Part shown: one piece after another, positions 38,112-50,100 of the stretch | Position numbering within the stretch: the first letter of the stretch is position 1 | Layout of the letters: every line of letters begins with the position of its first letter | Assembly: GCA_019054805.1 (NCBI GenBank) | Contig: JAHQIY010000002.1 | Span: forward strand, 5,518,001 to 5,582,000 | Length of the DNA: 64,000 bases | From: Brachionus manjavacas | Taxonomy: Eukaryota; Rotifera; Eurotatoria; Ploima; Brachionidae | Direction of reading: 5' to 3' | The notes under the pieces: model-generated | Seen by the model: only the letters and a program-made list of their open reading frames with translations | Databases searched by the model: none | Told to the model about the DNA's origin: nothing | Program-made: the position numbers and the translations under genes

Positions 38112-40275
38112 ATGCTTAAAATAGCTTTAGTTTGCAGCGTTGCTTTTGCTTTTTATTCTTTCCGAATTTATCTTAAACGAAGAAAATATAAACACATACC
38201 AGGTCCAAAACCGAACGGGTAATTCAATATTATATCAATTTTAATTATAAACTTTAAATTTTATCAAGAATTTTAGAATTTTTTCTAGGCAATGTTTCTG
38301 AGATTAGAAGAAACATTCGTAGTGGTAAAATAGTTCCTGAACAATACCTGGAATGGTTCGATAATTATGGATCAATTTTTAAATTTGAGATACTTAATAA
38401 CTTTATTGTCGTAGTCACTAAACCAGAGTCTATTAAAGTAAGTGAAGAAAGGAAATTGTCATTTCATTAGATTTTATCCAAAGGATGTTCTTGTTAGTCA
38501 AAATTTTCCCAAACCGAGTCTAGTTTATACAATTACTGGATATCCCTTTAATGAACGGTATTTATTTTTATAAAAAAATAAAGACTGTCTCAGTATTTAT
38601 TTATCAAGATTTCTTGGCTCGAGCTTGGTGTCAGAAATGAATGAGTCGAAGTGGCAAATTAGAAGAAAAATTTTTAATCACGGATTTAAAAATGAGTAAA
38701 AATATCATGTTTTAATTGTATTAGCCCTTTTATTTTAAACTTTATAAAGGTTTATACGTGAATGCATCGGAATATTAAATACCAAGACTGATGAATTTAT
38801 GGAAAAATTAAAACTAAAAGCTGATAACAAATGCTTGCTTGATCTGAGTGATTTAATGAGTGAATTTACATTGGAAATTATATCAACGGTTTGAATTTTG
38901 ATTTATCCAAAACATTTCTGGAATTAAAGCTAAGGTTACTTTCGGAACCGGATTCGACCCTGAGAAAAAATTCAGTCTAAGACTGGCTAAAGTTTTAGAA
39001 GGTTCGAATGAATTAGCCATCAATCCATTTATGACCGTAAGATTTAAATCATGCTAAGTAATTGTTTAATAATTCAAATTTTTTTCAAGTTAAATCCATT
39101 TAATTACAAAAAGATAAAAAGTTATCGACAAGCCATAAGAGATTTGAGATTTTGCACCAAAGATTTGATATTAAAACGCATTGAAAAATTAAAAAGCAAT
39201 GATTATTGTTCAAGTGATATGCTTTTTATTGTACTTGACAAATTAAGTAAGTTGAAATCAAAAAAATCAAAAAAATCATTTTTTTAAAAATAAATCGAGT
39301 TGTTCAAAATATCGATTTGGAGACAATAGTAGATGATGTTTTATCAATTTTAAACGGCGGACAAGAAACAACAGCTAACGCGATTTTATTTTGTCTTCTG
39401 GAAATTCATAAAAACAGGCCCGTGATGGACAAATTAATGGATGAGCTGGAAAATGTACTGGGTCAAAGAACTCAAATAGGAACAGAAGATTTACAAAAGC
39501 TAGAATATTTAGATTGTGTATTTAAAGAAACATTAAGAAAATATCCACCTGCAGTTCAATTTATACGCGAAACTGACAAGGAATATGAAATAGATGGATT
39601 TACCATCCCCGCAAAAACATGGATTGCTGTAAGTACAAGAAAACATGTTGAATTTTTTTAATTTTCCTAAAATTGAAATATTTAAATTTGAGATGAAAAT
39701 CAAAAAATTGCTGCCAGACAGATAAATTAAATTTTTGCCTTATAGACTGAAAAATAAAAAAAATTATTCATTTAATAATTAAAAACACCTGTAAATTGGT
39801 ATTCTCATGATCTAATATCATCCAAATTTTTGATATCAACTATTTTAAAACTTAAAAAATTTAGATTTCTCCTTTTTTGATGGGTAGAAACCAAAATTAT
39901 TTCAAAGAGCCGGACAAGTTTATGCCAGAACGATTTTTAAAAAATAAATTCAACAAGTTATTTTATGTTATTAACAAAAATGATTAAAATTTTCAATTTA
40001 TTTAAGAATTGAACATTTTTCATACATACCGTTTTCAGCCGGTCCAAGAACATGTATTGGAAAAAAATTTGCTCAAGTAGATTGACAAAAAAGTTTTTCG
40101 ATATTTTTTTAAATTTCATGCTTTTTTTAATTAGATTGAAGCAAAGATTATTTTGGCAAAAATGATAAAAAATATCGAGTTCAAGTTCGAAGATAAACCA
40201 ATTAGGTACATTGAGCGCATTACACTTAGACCAGCTAATGGATGCAAATGCTTTATAGATTTTAGAAAAAATTGA
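38112..40275 (+). pseudogene. cytochrome P450, CYP46-like, 11 exons, with one frame conflict
   Basis: A membrane-anchored haem monooxygenase most like CYP46 (cholesterol 24-hydroxylase). Exons: 38112-38218, 38269-38437, 38471-38557, 38609-38695, 38750-38888, 38935-39036, 39090-39246, 39300-39628, 39865-39956, 40007-40076, 40135-40275. It has an N-terminal anchor (MLKIALVCSVAFAFYSF) and proline hinge HIPGPKPNG. Other motifs are SSLVSEMNESKWQIRRK, I-helix GGQETTAN, K-helix KETLRKYPPA (ExxR), PERF, and haem loop FSAGPRTCIGKKFA with the Cys ligand. All introns fit except the second: the donor after AAA (38437) is phase 0, but the next exon is read in phase 2. This frame conflict makes it either a recent pseudogene or a sequence error; otherwise it looks intact at about 495 aa. 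An upstream in-frame ATG at 38037 is possible. Confidence 0.85.
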
Positions 40276-40939
40276 ATATTTTTTTAATTTAAAATTTTAT
40301 AATATTCCAATAAATATTGAGTTTTTTTGTATTTTTTATATCAAAAGACTTAAATTTTAAAATAAACAAATTATTTCCTAAAAGCATGCTTTCATACCTT
40401 ATTAAATGAAAATTGAAAAAATTAAATTTAGTTCCAAATCAAGTAGCAGCTATAGGTCTCTACGAATCTCGAGGATATCATTTTTAATTATTTTTTTGTC
40501 TTTTGGCATAAACAATTAATTGAAAACGACTACACATTTTTTATAGTTCAATCAGACGCAAATTTTAACAAAATCGGATTAAAATCTATCCCGGTATAAA
40601 TTTCTGAAAATAGAATTTGGAAAATTAAATCGGAATTTTTAAGGATATCAAATCAGCTCGAAATTGCTTTCTATACAATTTTTGGATACAAAATAATTCC
40701 AAAAATAGTTCTAGAAAGCAAATTTCGTCGATTTAGCTAAATCAACTGATACAAGTTTAAGTAATTTTATGTTTTTCACCTTCTTTGAAATTGTTAAATA
40801 GAGACTTAGCTTAACAATTACATTGAAGGAGATAAGCAGCAATTTCAAAATCAACTGCATATTTTTAATAATGAACATTATTATTTTTTGCAAAAAAATG
40901 GTTAATTTTAATGGTTTAGATACTCCATCAATTTGTCAA

Positions 40940-41235
40940 TTAGACGACAACTTATTCGTAACTGTGTTGTTCCCCATAATTTCTTTACTAATAGAACGGC
41001 TAGATACTGGAACGCACTTGATTCAACGACTCAAAAAACAGTCAATAAAAATATTTTTAAAAATCGGTTAGATAAATTATTTGACTAATGATAGAAAAAA
41101 AGAAAAGAAAGGGAAATTGAATATAAGTGTCTAGCAAAAATGTTGCTGGGTGTTGTAGCGGGATGTTTTCTGACATCACTGCTCGGTATTTATATCCACA
41201 GCTATTATTATACTACCATTACTATCCATTAAACT
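40940..41235 (+). mobile_element. LINE 3' end, 5'-truncated
   Basis: The frame at about 40943-41083 gives RQLIRNCVVPHNFFTNRTAR, then YWNALDSTT and FKNRLDKLFD before a stop. This is the conserved C-terminus of jockey/CR1-type reverse transcriptases (HNFFxNRVxxxWNxLP...FKxRLDK). About 150 bp of probable 3'UTR follows, ending in ATTATTATACTACCATTACTATC-like simple sequence. The catalytic domain is missing. Confidence 0.7.
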
Positions 41236-41735
41236 TTTTAATTTTAAATTTTTTTGATATTAATAAAGAAATTTTTTTGAATAATTCTTGAGGAATATGC
41301 TCTATGAATGAGAAATCAATATCTCGATTCGATATCAATTCCACTTATCAAAGCACCTTTTTAAAATTTTAAAAATAGTCCTCATAGAGGCAATTTTCTG
41401 GTCTTCATTAGTGGATGAATGATCTAGAATTATTTAAAAATTTAAATCAAATCTTCTATTTTACCTTATGCTTTAACGACAGACATTATCATTTCTAGTG
41501 CTTAACTTTTTTTACACTTCTATTTACTGGCAATCTCGATTTCTAAGTCCCTTTTTTTATTTTCTCTAACCAGACTTGCGTAAAAGTCAATTTAAAGTCT
41601 ATTAAAAGAAAAGTCAGTAGCTTGAATTAAATTTTTTCCTTGAAGAAAAATTACTTTAATATAACTGGAACAGCCAGTGGCTTTGGTAACTAAACTATGT
41701 CTTAAGAATATTTATTCATTGACAGCTTTGATTTA

Positions 41736-42962
41736 CCACGAGAATCTGAGGATATTTTACGTTAAAAATGTAATTTTTAGGATATATTTTGTAAAATGAC
41801 ACAAAATTGATTTTTTAAGATTACGGTAAAAATAACGTTTTTGACGTGAAATAACATTAATTTACAGTGCCGATTTGACAAATGGATTTCTGGTAAATTT
41901 ACGTAAAAAATGGTAAAAATGAAAATGCCAAAAAAAAGCTCAATTTTTTGAATTTTTTATTATTTTCGAATAAATTTTGAAAAAAAGAAGTTTCTATTTA
42001 TTTGATTATTTTTTCCCAAAAAGTACTTTTTTTTACTAATTTTTACGTAAATTTATGTAAAATTACCAGAATTCCACTTGTCAAATCGGCAGTGTACGTA
42101 AAATTACCGATTTTGTCAATGCCATAAAGTCACAAGATTTCGGCACTTTTTAGGGTTTTTAAATTCAAAATTTGATTTTACAATTTTTTTGATTAATTTT
42201 TCCACAAAAAATAAATTTTGTAATTTTACGGAAAATTACGAAAAAAATGATAATGATTTTGAGGTAAAAAATCCTGGGATAAAGTAAAATATGTAAAATT
42301 TCGTAAAATTCAATTTTTGGTTAAGGCAAAATAAAATAATATAAAGTAAAATAATGTTAAAAATCGTGAAAGTCTAATTTATTAAATTTATTTAATTTAT
42401 CTCTTTGTATAAAAACCTTAATTGCCTTTTCAATCAAATTTATTTAATAAATATTATAAACGCTTCTTGTCCTTGATAAGCCAAGATACTTACTGTTCTG
42501 CAAAATCAGTTAATTACTCAATTGAAATGCCGCCCGAAATATGTATTTTTCTTTCAAATTTTGAAGAACAGGATATGACTTCTGGATGAGATGATGGAAG
42601 CCTCAGTTAGTATCTTGGCTTATCAAAGTCAATGAGCATTTATTATATTTATTGAATAAATTTACAGCTGAAAAGGCAATGAACGTTCATATTTTGATTG
42701 AGATTGGTCAAACTGATGATTAATTTTTAAAAATATAATTATTAAATAAATTTAATAAATTAGACTTTCACGATTTTTTACATTATTTTACAAGATTTTA
42801 CAAGATTTTTCCTTAAAAAAAATTGGATTTTTCGAAATTTTACATTTTTTTACTTTATCTTAATATTTTTTACCTCAAAAAAATAATTCTTGATGTAATT
42901 TATATTTATTTTTAACGTTAAACGTTAATTTACGTAAAATATCGTCATATCTTCGTAGAAAA
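41736..42962. mobile_element. large foldback (inverted-repeat) element, about 1.2 kb
   Basis: Nested inverted repeats dominate the region. The core arms are 42361-42396 and 42741-42776, perfect over 36 nt (GTGAAAGTCTAATTTATTAA). TTGATAAGCCAAGATACT at 42473-42495 pairs with 42604-42626 with one mismatch. The arms extend outward with gaps to about 42250 and 42905. The ends share GATATTTTACGT at 41751 and, inverted, at about 42943. A second hairpin lies inside the left part: CAGTGCCGATTTGACAA at 41865 pairs with TTGTCAAATCGGCAGTG ending at 42094. It has no coding capacity. The layout is like non-autonomous foldback DNA transposons, or a source of long double-stranded RNA. Confidence 0.75.
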
Positions 42963-42969
42963 TCAGTGG

Positions 42970-45180
42970 TGTTTATCAATTTTCGTATTTCTAATGACTG
43001 TTCAGTAATTTAACTCAAAATTTCTAATATCGACTAGCTTCCCAATTTTCTAATAAATCCAAAATTGACCTGTGACAAATTCGTATTACCCTTTCCAAGT
43101 ACCTTTCATAGGATATGTGTTTCTCTATGCTAGACTAAATAGCTTTACTTTGTTGTCCACTTTTTGATATCTTGCTTACGAAGGATACGAAGTTCTCGAT
43201 ATTTATGTCCTACTATTATCAGAGTGTTTGTCTTACATATTAAGTATACACAATTTTAAAGTTCATGAATCCAAGTGCCTAAAACAACTCTTCGTTTGAC
43301 CTTGAAAAAAGCTTTCTTTGTAAATTCCGAACAAAAATTGTTCTTCATTTAAATATTCCTGTAAAATCACACCCAGATCCGATACTAGTTTGTTAAATAT
43401 TCATAATTTTATTTGAATTATATCAATTTAAGAATAAGATTCCAAATCTAATAAAATTAAATTAAAAAAAAAGTTTACTGTATTGCATTCTGCGCTGGTT
43501 TTTATTTCCTCTAAATTGTCTCGGCTTTTGACCTAAAAATACTAATTTACATAAATTACTAAAAAGTAAAATTTTAACTTGATTTTAAAATAAAATAGAT
43601 GTATTTTTGCTGAGCAATAGCGGAGCTTGAATCTTTAAATATAATTTAAATATAATTTTCAAATATTATTTAAATATAATTTTGTAAATTAGCTCTGAAT
43701 GTATTATTTTACTAATAGGTAAAAAAATAAAAATGAGAATTTAGACGAACATGCCAGATTTTTTTCTAGAATCATAATTAAAATTTTAGAAACATTCTTT
43801 ATCAATGAGTTGAATATTTTTTTTGGAAAATTTATTATTATTTTAATGGTCAAAATTTATTTTAATTAAATGCGTTGTTGCTTTTTTTTATTTATTTATT
43901 ATTTTATGTGAGAAAAAAGGCAGGTTTTTTTAGTAAAAAAAATTGCTCAATGGTCACAGTCCAGCTAAATGGTAAAATTGTCCAGAGAAGAATTTCGTTG
44001 GCAACGAATTCAAGTTGAAAAATTATGAAAAGCAAAGTTGAACAAATGAACATTTTCAAAACAGAAATAAATTAAGTTTTACAAACAAAATATTGCTAAT
44101 GTTCTGGATGATATCCGACTTGGTACTAATTATTAACAATTAGATGAATTAATTAATATTTTTTAATCATATATATTAATATATTAATAAAAAAATTTAA
44201 AAAAAACAAAAAAATGGAAAATTCTTGTCTCTTTTATTTAATTAAAAATTTAGTTATTGTGAAAAGTATAACTCAGTGATACACAATCAAATATTCAAAA
44301 AAAAATTTTTTTTAAATTTTTTTAATTAACTTTCTATCTAAACTAATAAAAAAAATTGAAATTTTGTTGATCTTGGTTTCGGTATTGTTCATAATTACAT
44401 TTCATCTAGTATTAAATTACGTCAGATGTTGTTAATGAGAAATTATACTTTGAAGCATAATTTTTCTATTGATGTAAATTAATTTTAATTTTGTTTTAAC
44501 ATTTTGGCCATCAAAAACGTAAAAAAAAACTTTCTACAAATGACCAGGCTTAATATTAAATAGAGACAAACTTAAAATCTTCTTTGAAAATCTTACATCA
44601 AATATTTACCCAAGCTTATTGGATCCTAAACAAATATTAGAAAAAAGAAACTAAAATTCCGACATTAAGAAAAGATCCAAGTCAAAATTTGTCTATAAAT
44701 AACCACATTTGTGGCCGAAATATTCAAAAGCTAAAATTGAATTAAAGGTGTGTCTTGCCACAATTGAATAGTTTGTAAATACAGCCTACACTTTTCAAGC
44801 CAATTATGCAGTCATATTTTCAAGACAGTCATTACTAAACAATTATGTCTTTGTTGTTATTCAAATTTATTTAAATAGTTAAATTATTTCAAAAATTTCA
44901 TAAACTTTAAGATCTATAAAGAACGTGTTATTAACTATAAACTTAACAAAAATTTAAACCAAGATAATCTTAAGCATTTTTTTCCCAAAATTGGTCTATT
45001 AAATAACATCTAAGTTGAAGCTCGTTACTAATTTCTAGATAAATCCTCAAAGTTCAAATCCGAACATACTTGTGTTCCAAAGTAGGCTCATTTCTTTGAA
45101 TACCACCCCTCAATTAAAAAAAATACATAAATAAAACTATCTTGACTGTATTTTTTATTTTATTTTTTTTTAAATTTAAC
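42970..45180. other. AT-rich intergenic, no gene recognised
   Basis: It lies between the foldback element and the NAGK1 gene. No recognisable exon, RNA gene or repeat beyond A/T runs and short ATATTAATA palindromes was seen. Confidence 0.45.
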
Positions 45181-45223
45181 AAATTTTTTTATTATTTTAT
45201 TTTTTTCTTTAGCACATTCCAAA

Positions 45224-46937
45224 ATGAAAACCACGTTAAAGTTGTTTGGCGGAATTGAAGGGTAATTTTTCAAATGACTTTTCAGAAATTATCAAATTTA
45301 TTTTTTCTAAAGAGGTGCTACTAAGACTTTGTGTAAATTAATGACCGAAAATGGTGATGTTGTAGCATCTGCAATTACCGGTCCTTCTAATCCTTGGATA
45401 TTAGGCATTGGTGAAAATGAAGACGGCTTTGTAATTGCATCTTCACGAGTGTATGAACTCATTCTCAAGTGCCTGAACCAAATTGGTAATAGTGAAACTT
45501 GTTCGTTGGCCAGAACTGTAAATGATGCTGAGTATAAATTAGCTGCGATTGTAAATATTTGCTTTTTTATCATACTAACTTAAGCCATTATATCACGCCT
45601 TCAGTTTGATATTTTACAAAAATAACTAAAAGTTAAACAATATATTGAATCTTTTTTATAAATTGTAATTTTGTTTTAAAAAGGTGAAACTTTTGACAAA
45701 GAAAATTTTAATACTAACTTAACTTTTTCTAAAGAATTATTTATTTTTTTTATTTTATTTTATAGCTTAAATTTTTTCTAAAAATTCTTAAAAATAAGCA
45801 AGCAACACTTTTATTTTGGTTTATTTTTTAAAAAATTTAAAAAATAAAAGAAAAAAATTAGGTTTTAAATTAATCTTGAAATGAATTTAAGACAAAAAAA
45901 TTAAATTTTTAATTTTTTTGCTATAATAAATTCATAAATTAATTTAATCCTATTTAGGCACTTTGTCTGAGTGGTGCAGGATGCAAAGCAGCTAATGAAC
46001 GTATCATCAAAGAACTCCAAAACTTGGGTTTAGGGTGCAAAATCTATGTCGGTAATGACACATTGGCACCAGTGTTTACATCTTTCAAAAACGGAGGATT
46101 GGTAATAATTAGCGGCACCGGCTCCAAATGTGTGCTAGTTAACCCATTGAGTGATGCAGCCAGCTTAAACTGTTTGGATGACATACCTAGCTATAGTTCT
46201 GGCGGATGGGGAAATCTTCTTGGTGATGAGGGCAGCGCATATTGGATCGCTCAGAAAGCAATAAAATTTGTGCTAGACTACAATGATAACTTTTTGATGG
46301 AAAATGATCTGAATTCTATTGAGCATGAAGCTGAAGAAGTGAAACAATTGATTTTTGAACACTTTAAAATAGATAAATTTGACGATCTACTTCCGTATTT
46401 CTACTCGGATTTTAAAAAAGATTTCATAGCAAGTCTAGCAGCAAAATTAAGTAATATGGCTAAACAAAATGATGTTGTGCGTGAAATATTTGAGGAAACT
46501 GGATATCAAATAGCTCGTCACATAATGGCACTAGTGCCTAAAATAGACAAAGTAAAAAAATTTTTTTTTTTCAATTTTATAATTTATTTATTTTTCAGAG
46601 ACTTTTTTTAATGCCGGGCGGCTTGCCTATTGTTTGTGCGGGCAGTGTGTTCAAAAGTTGGTCGTTGATTAAGCCAGGCTTTGTCCAATGTATGAACAAA
46701 CAAATAAAAAAATTTCCAAGTTTAAACGAGCTAAATTTGGTCCTTGCCGATAGTGACTCCTCAATTGGCGCATGCCTCCTAGCATCTAAATTGTATGACA
46801 ACAAAATTGATCTAATCAACACTTATAAGCGAAAATCGTTAGCTCTTGATCATTTTTATATTAACAAATTTCAGAATTTTCACCAATGTGAAACAGAATT
46901 ATTTTCCACTGATAATCTCATTCCAAAAGAAGTTTAA
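45224..46937 (+). CDS. NAGK: N-acetylglucosamine kinase, 4 exons, 402 aa
   Basis: Catalyses ATP-dependent 6-phosphorylation of GlcNAc in salvage toward UDP-GlcNAc; a cytosolic BadF/BadG/BcrA-type sugar kinase. Exons: 45224-45261, 45313-45550, 45958-46551, 46599-46937, all GT-AG and in phase. Motifs: GIEGGATKT (ATP phosphate loop), TGPSNPW (sugar contact region), LSGAGCKAA, VGNDTLAPV with catalytic Asp, VIISGTGSKC, SSGGWGNLLGDEGSAYWIA, and CAGSVFKSW. The C-terminus runs about 40 residues past the usual family end. The ATG is preceded by TTTTTTCTTTAG at 45211-45212, a possible 5'UTR or trans-splice acceptor. The intron pattern shares positions with NAGK2 at 35589 (after GIEG, before the C-L-S-G motif, before the final domain), supporting local duplication. 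Confidence 0.93.
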
Positions 46938-47177
46938 CTTTTTGAAAAATTTGAATCTATGATCTTTTTCAAAATGAAAAAGCGATTTTTTTATCAATAT
47001 TTTTTAACAAATCGTTCAAAATGCTTAAAGCGCTAAAATTATTTATTAACATTAAATATTTTTTAACATTTTAATTTAATAAAATAAAATTTTTAAATCA
47101 TTTTTTTTATTCATAGAGGACATTGAGCACCTCATGGAAAAATATCTTTTTTATTTTTTTTTAAATTATAAAAACAT

Positions 47178-50100
47178 TTAAAAAAAATTTTGCTTTAATT
47201 TATTCCTAGCGGCGTTAAATTGATTCATATTTTTCTTGTGTATCATTTGCTCGAACTCATCCATATCGCTCTCATTAGGCTCAGTCATGTGAAAATTAAA
47301 ATTGCTCATTGATTTTTGGAAAAGCATTTTTTTATTTTTAGTCAAATTAATATTCGTCGATGATACATTACTGCTACCTTTTCCACTGCCACTACTTACA
47401 TTTGCACTATTTGAACTTTGAGCCACCATACGAGCACCAAAATTATTAATCTTGCTCTTACTATTAGAACTAGACGAAGATAAAGTATCTGCCGATTGAC
47501 TAGTTCCATCTTCATCTTCATCATCAAATATTTTTTTATTTTTTTCCTCTTTTTGAAGTGATATCTGATGCAATAAAAGCTTTAACAGCAACTGCTCGGT
47601 CATTTCGGAAGTAATATCTTTCTCTTTTTGCTCAAGCGAGTCAAGATTATCCAAAGATTTATTAAATTTTTTATGAATTGGTTCATTTATTTTTGGACAA
47701 AAATAGTTGGACCGACTCGATTTTGAATATGTCTGGTTTAAGGTGTTTTTTTTTTGTTCAAAATTTTCTTGACTTTTAACCATTTTGGGATCAGGCATGT
47801 TTATGTTTCCTATACTTTTTGCCTGATTAAGATAATTGAGATAAACCGGTAAATTAGATTTGGGAGCAGGCTTGGGCTTTGTGTCCAGAATGTTGTCTAA
47901 ACTTCCTGATTTGATCATTTGCAGATTTTTCGATTGAAATATTACACCACTATTAGCTGCCTCTGACTTAGTCTCGACCTTTTTCAACACTTCTCTCAAT
48001 TCTTCACAATCACTTTCCGTAATATTCTCATCTGTACAACTTAATCGAATTATTTTACCCTTTTTTGTCATAAATTCAAAATTTTTTTGCTTCTGAACCA
48101 GAGGTGGAGGCGGCGGTGGTGCTGGCGTCGACTGAAATTTTTGCATTTGTTGCTTTACTTGGTTAAGATAGGGTGTTGAAGATGTGAGCGTACTGGTTAT
48201 AGAAGGCAGGGGCGAAAATCTGTCCACACTTGTCTGTGATTGATTTTTAATTTGAGATCTTATTTTCTCAATTACCTTGGGATCATTTAGAATGTATTCT
48301 TTGACCACTGAGCCATCCGATTGCTTAATTTCATTTACACAAGCGGCCAATTTTTTCAACTCCTCAGCTCCATTAATCAAAATCTGGTTGCCGTGTTCGT
48401 CCAAAATTTCATACTCGACCACTGTCTGGTTGTCCAATTGCTGTGTTTTTTTAATATTTTTTCCTTAAAAGAAATGAATTTAGATAATGAGCCATTTTAT
48501 TTTGAGACAGACACAGTGGCTCTACGAAATAATCCGGACTATTCCTGTCTTCTTAAGACTTTGGTGCTACTTGAGGGACAGCGAGTCAAAGCGTGCCAAG
48601 ACCTAGAAAATCTGCTAGAACTTAAAGAACAGGCAATGAGTGATCCGATAAATTTTGCTAAGAAAATAAATGAATTAAAAGCTCCAAGTAGACAAAAGGT
48701 TTATCTATTACCGGATATCGATTGGAATAAATATTATGATTGTGTTGATTTAGAAGATCTTGAGGCTATTAAAAACCAAAAATTTAATCGAGTTCAGAGT
48801 TTGAGACAAAGTCAAAAAATTATCAAACAGGTGGAACAAGGTGAATTGACGGAGTCATCACAGGACAAAAAAAGTCCTGGTTCTGAGAAAGAAAAAACAA
48901 AAAATTATAACAAATCTTGGAGTGTAGAGGAACAGCGCAAGCTGGAAGAGCTATTGATCGAATTTCCGCCAGAAGACAACGAAGCGGCCAGGTTTCGGAA
49001 AATAGCCAACCAACTCGGCACTAGAACTCCATTGCAAGTTCAAAGTCATTGTCAAAAATATTTCATTAAACTGGCCAAAGCAGGGCTTCCAATTCCGGGA
49101 CGCATGCCAAATATGAAAACTTATGTTACTAAAAAAGGAACTAGAGGCAGGGGCAAAAGCTCATTGCTTCGTGGTGCTTGTTCTTCCGGGTTAGGCGGAG
49201 GACGTGGTTTAGGAACAAATAGTCTAAGCAAAAGAATAGTTGGAAGAGGTGTTAGTCTCAATGAGATAAGTTCCATGTGGACTAGTTTCAATCCACCGAT
49301 AACAATGAATGAAGAAAATGAATTTGATGATATTCCGAATCAATATGAAAATTACGACCAAGATATTGAGTCAGAAAATGAAGATGAAGAAAGCATCGAT
49401 AGCTCTCAGGAAGGCACATTGTTAAATGATGATAATTCAAGCTCGTTTTCTCAATTTTGAATTTTGAAAATTTTTTTAAATTAAATAATTGTAAAAATAA
49501 TAGAAAATAACTAAAAATTATTTTTTATTAAAAAAGTGACCAGACTCAAGCCTATTTTTAACAAATTGATAATGATAATTTAATAGAAACAAACTTTGAA
49601 TTAAATTGCTTTTTGTAAAAAATGGGACAAAATTTATTTGATGAAGAAAGATTCTCAAAATGGCCTAAATCTATGAAATTTAATTTTTACATTACAATAT
49701 TTTCTTGTATTAAATTAAAGAAAGCATCCAAAGATTTAACTATTATTTTTAAACTAACAAAATAAATTTTAAAAGATATAGCCAAATTTGTCAATGTTTT
49801 ACAAAACTGAAACATCATTTTTTTATTTTAATAATTATTGTATTCTTCTTAAACAGTTTGTTGAATTAAACCGATATAAAATAAATTAATTAAATACTGA
49901 ATGAAATTTACTATTAAATTTTCTTAAGATCAAGGAAATGCAAAATTTCAACACTTTCTTAAATTCTTAAAAAAGCTTTTTTTGTTTTTTTTTTAAATTT
50001 AATTCTAAGATATTCTAGGCTTTTTGCATTTCCAGAGCCTTAATTTTTAGCTTAGTTCTTTAATATTATTCATTTATACTTATTAAAAAATTCAAAAAAA

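Noticed and set aside
40430-40500. A short frame (NQVAAIGLYESRGYHF) resembling the end of a GNAT acetyltransferase domain
   Set aside because: About 20 codons with stops on both sides and no other GNAT motif nearby; too short to support.
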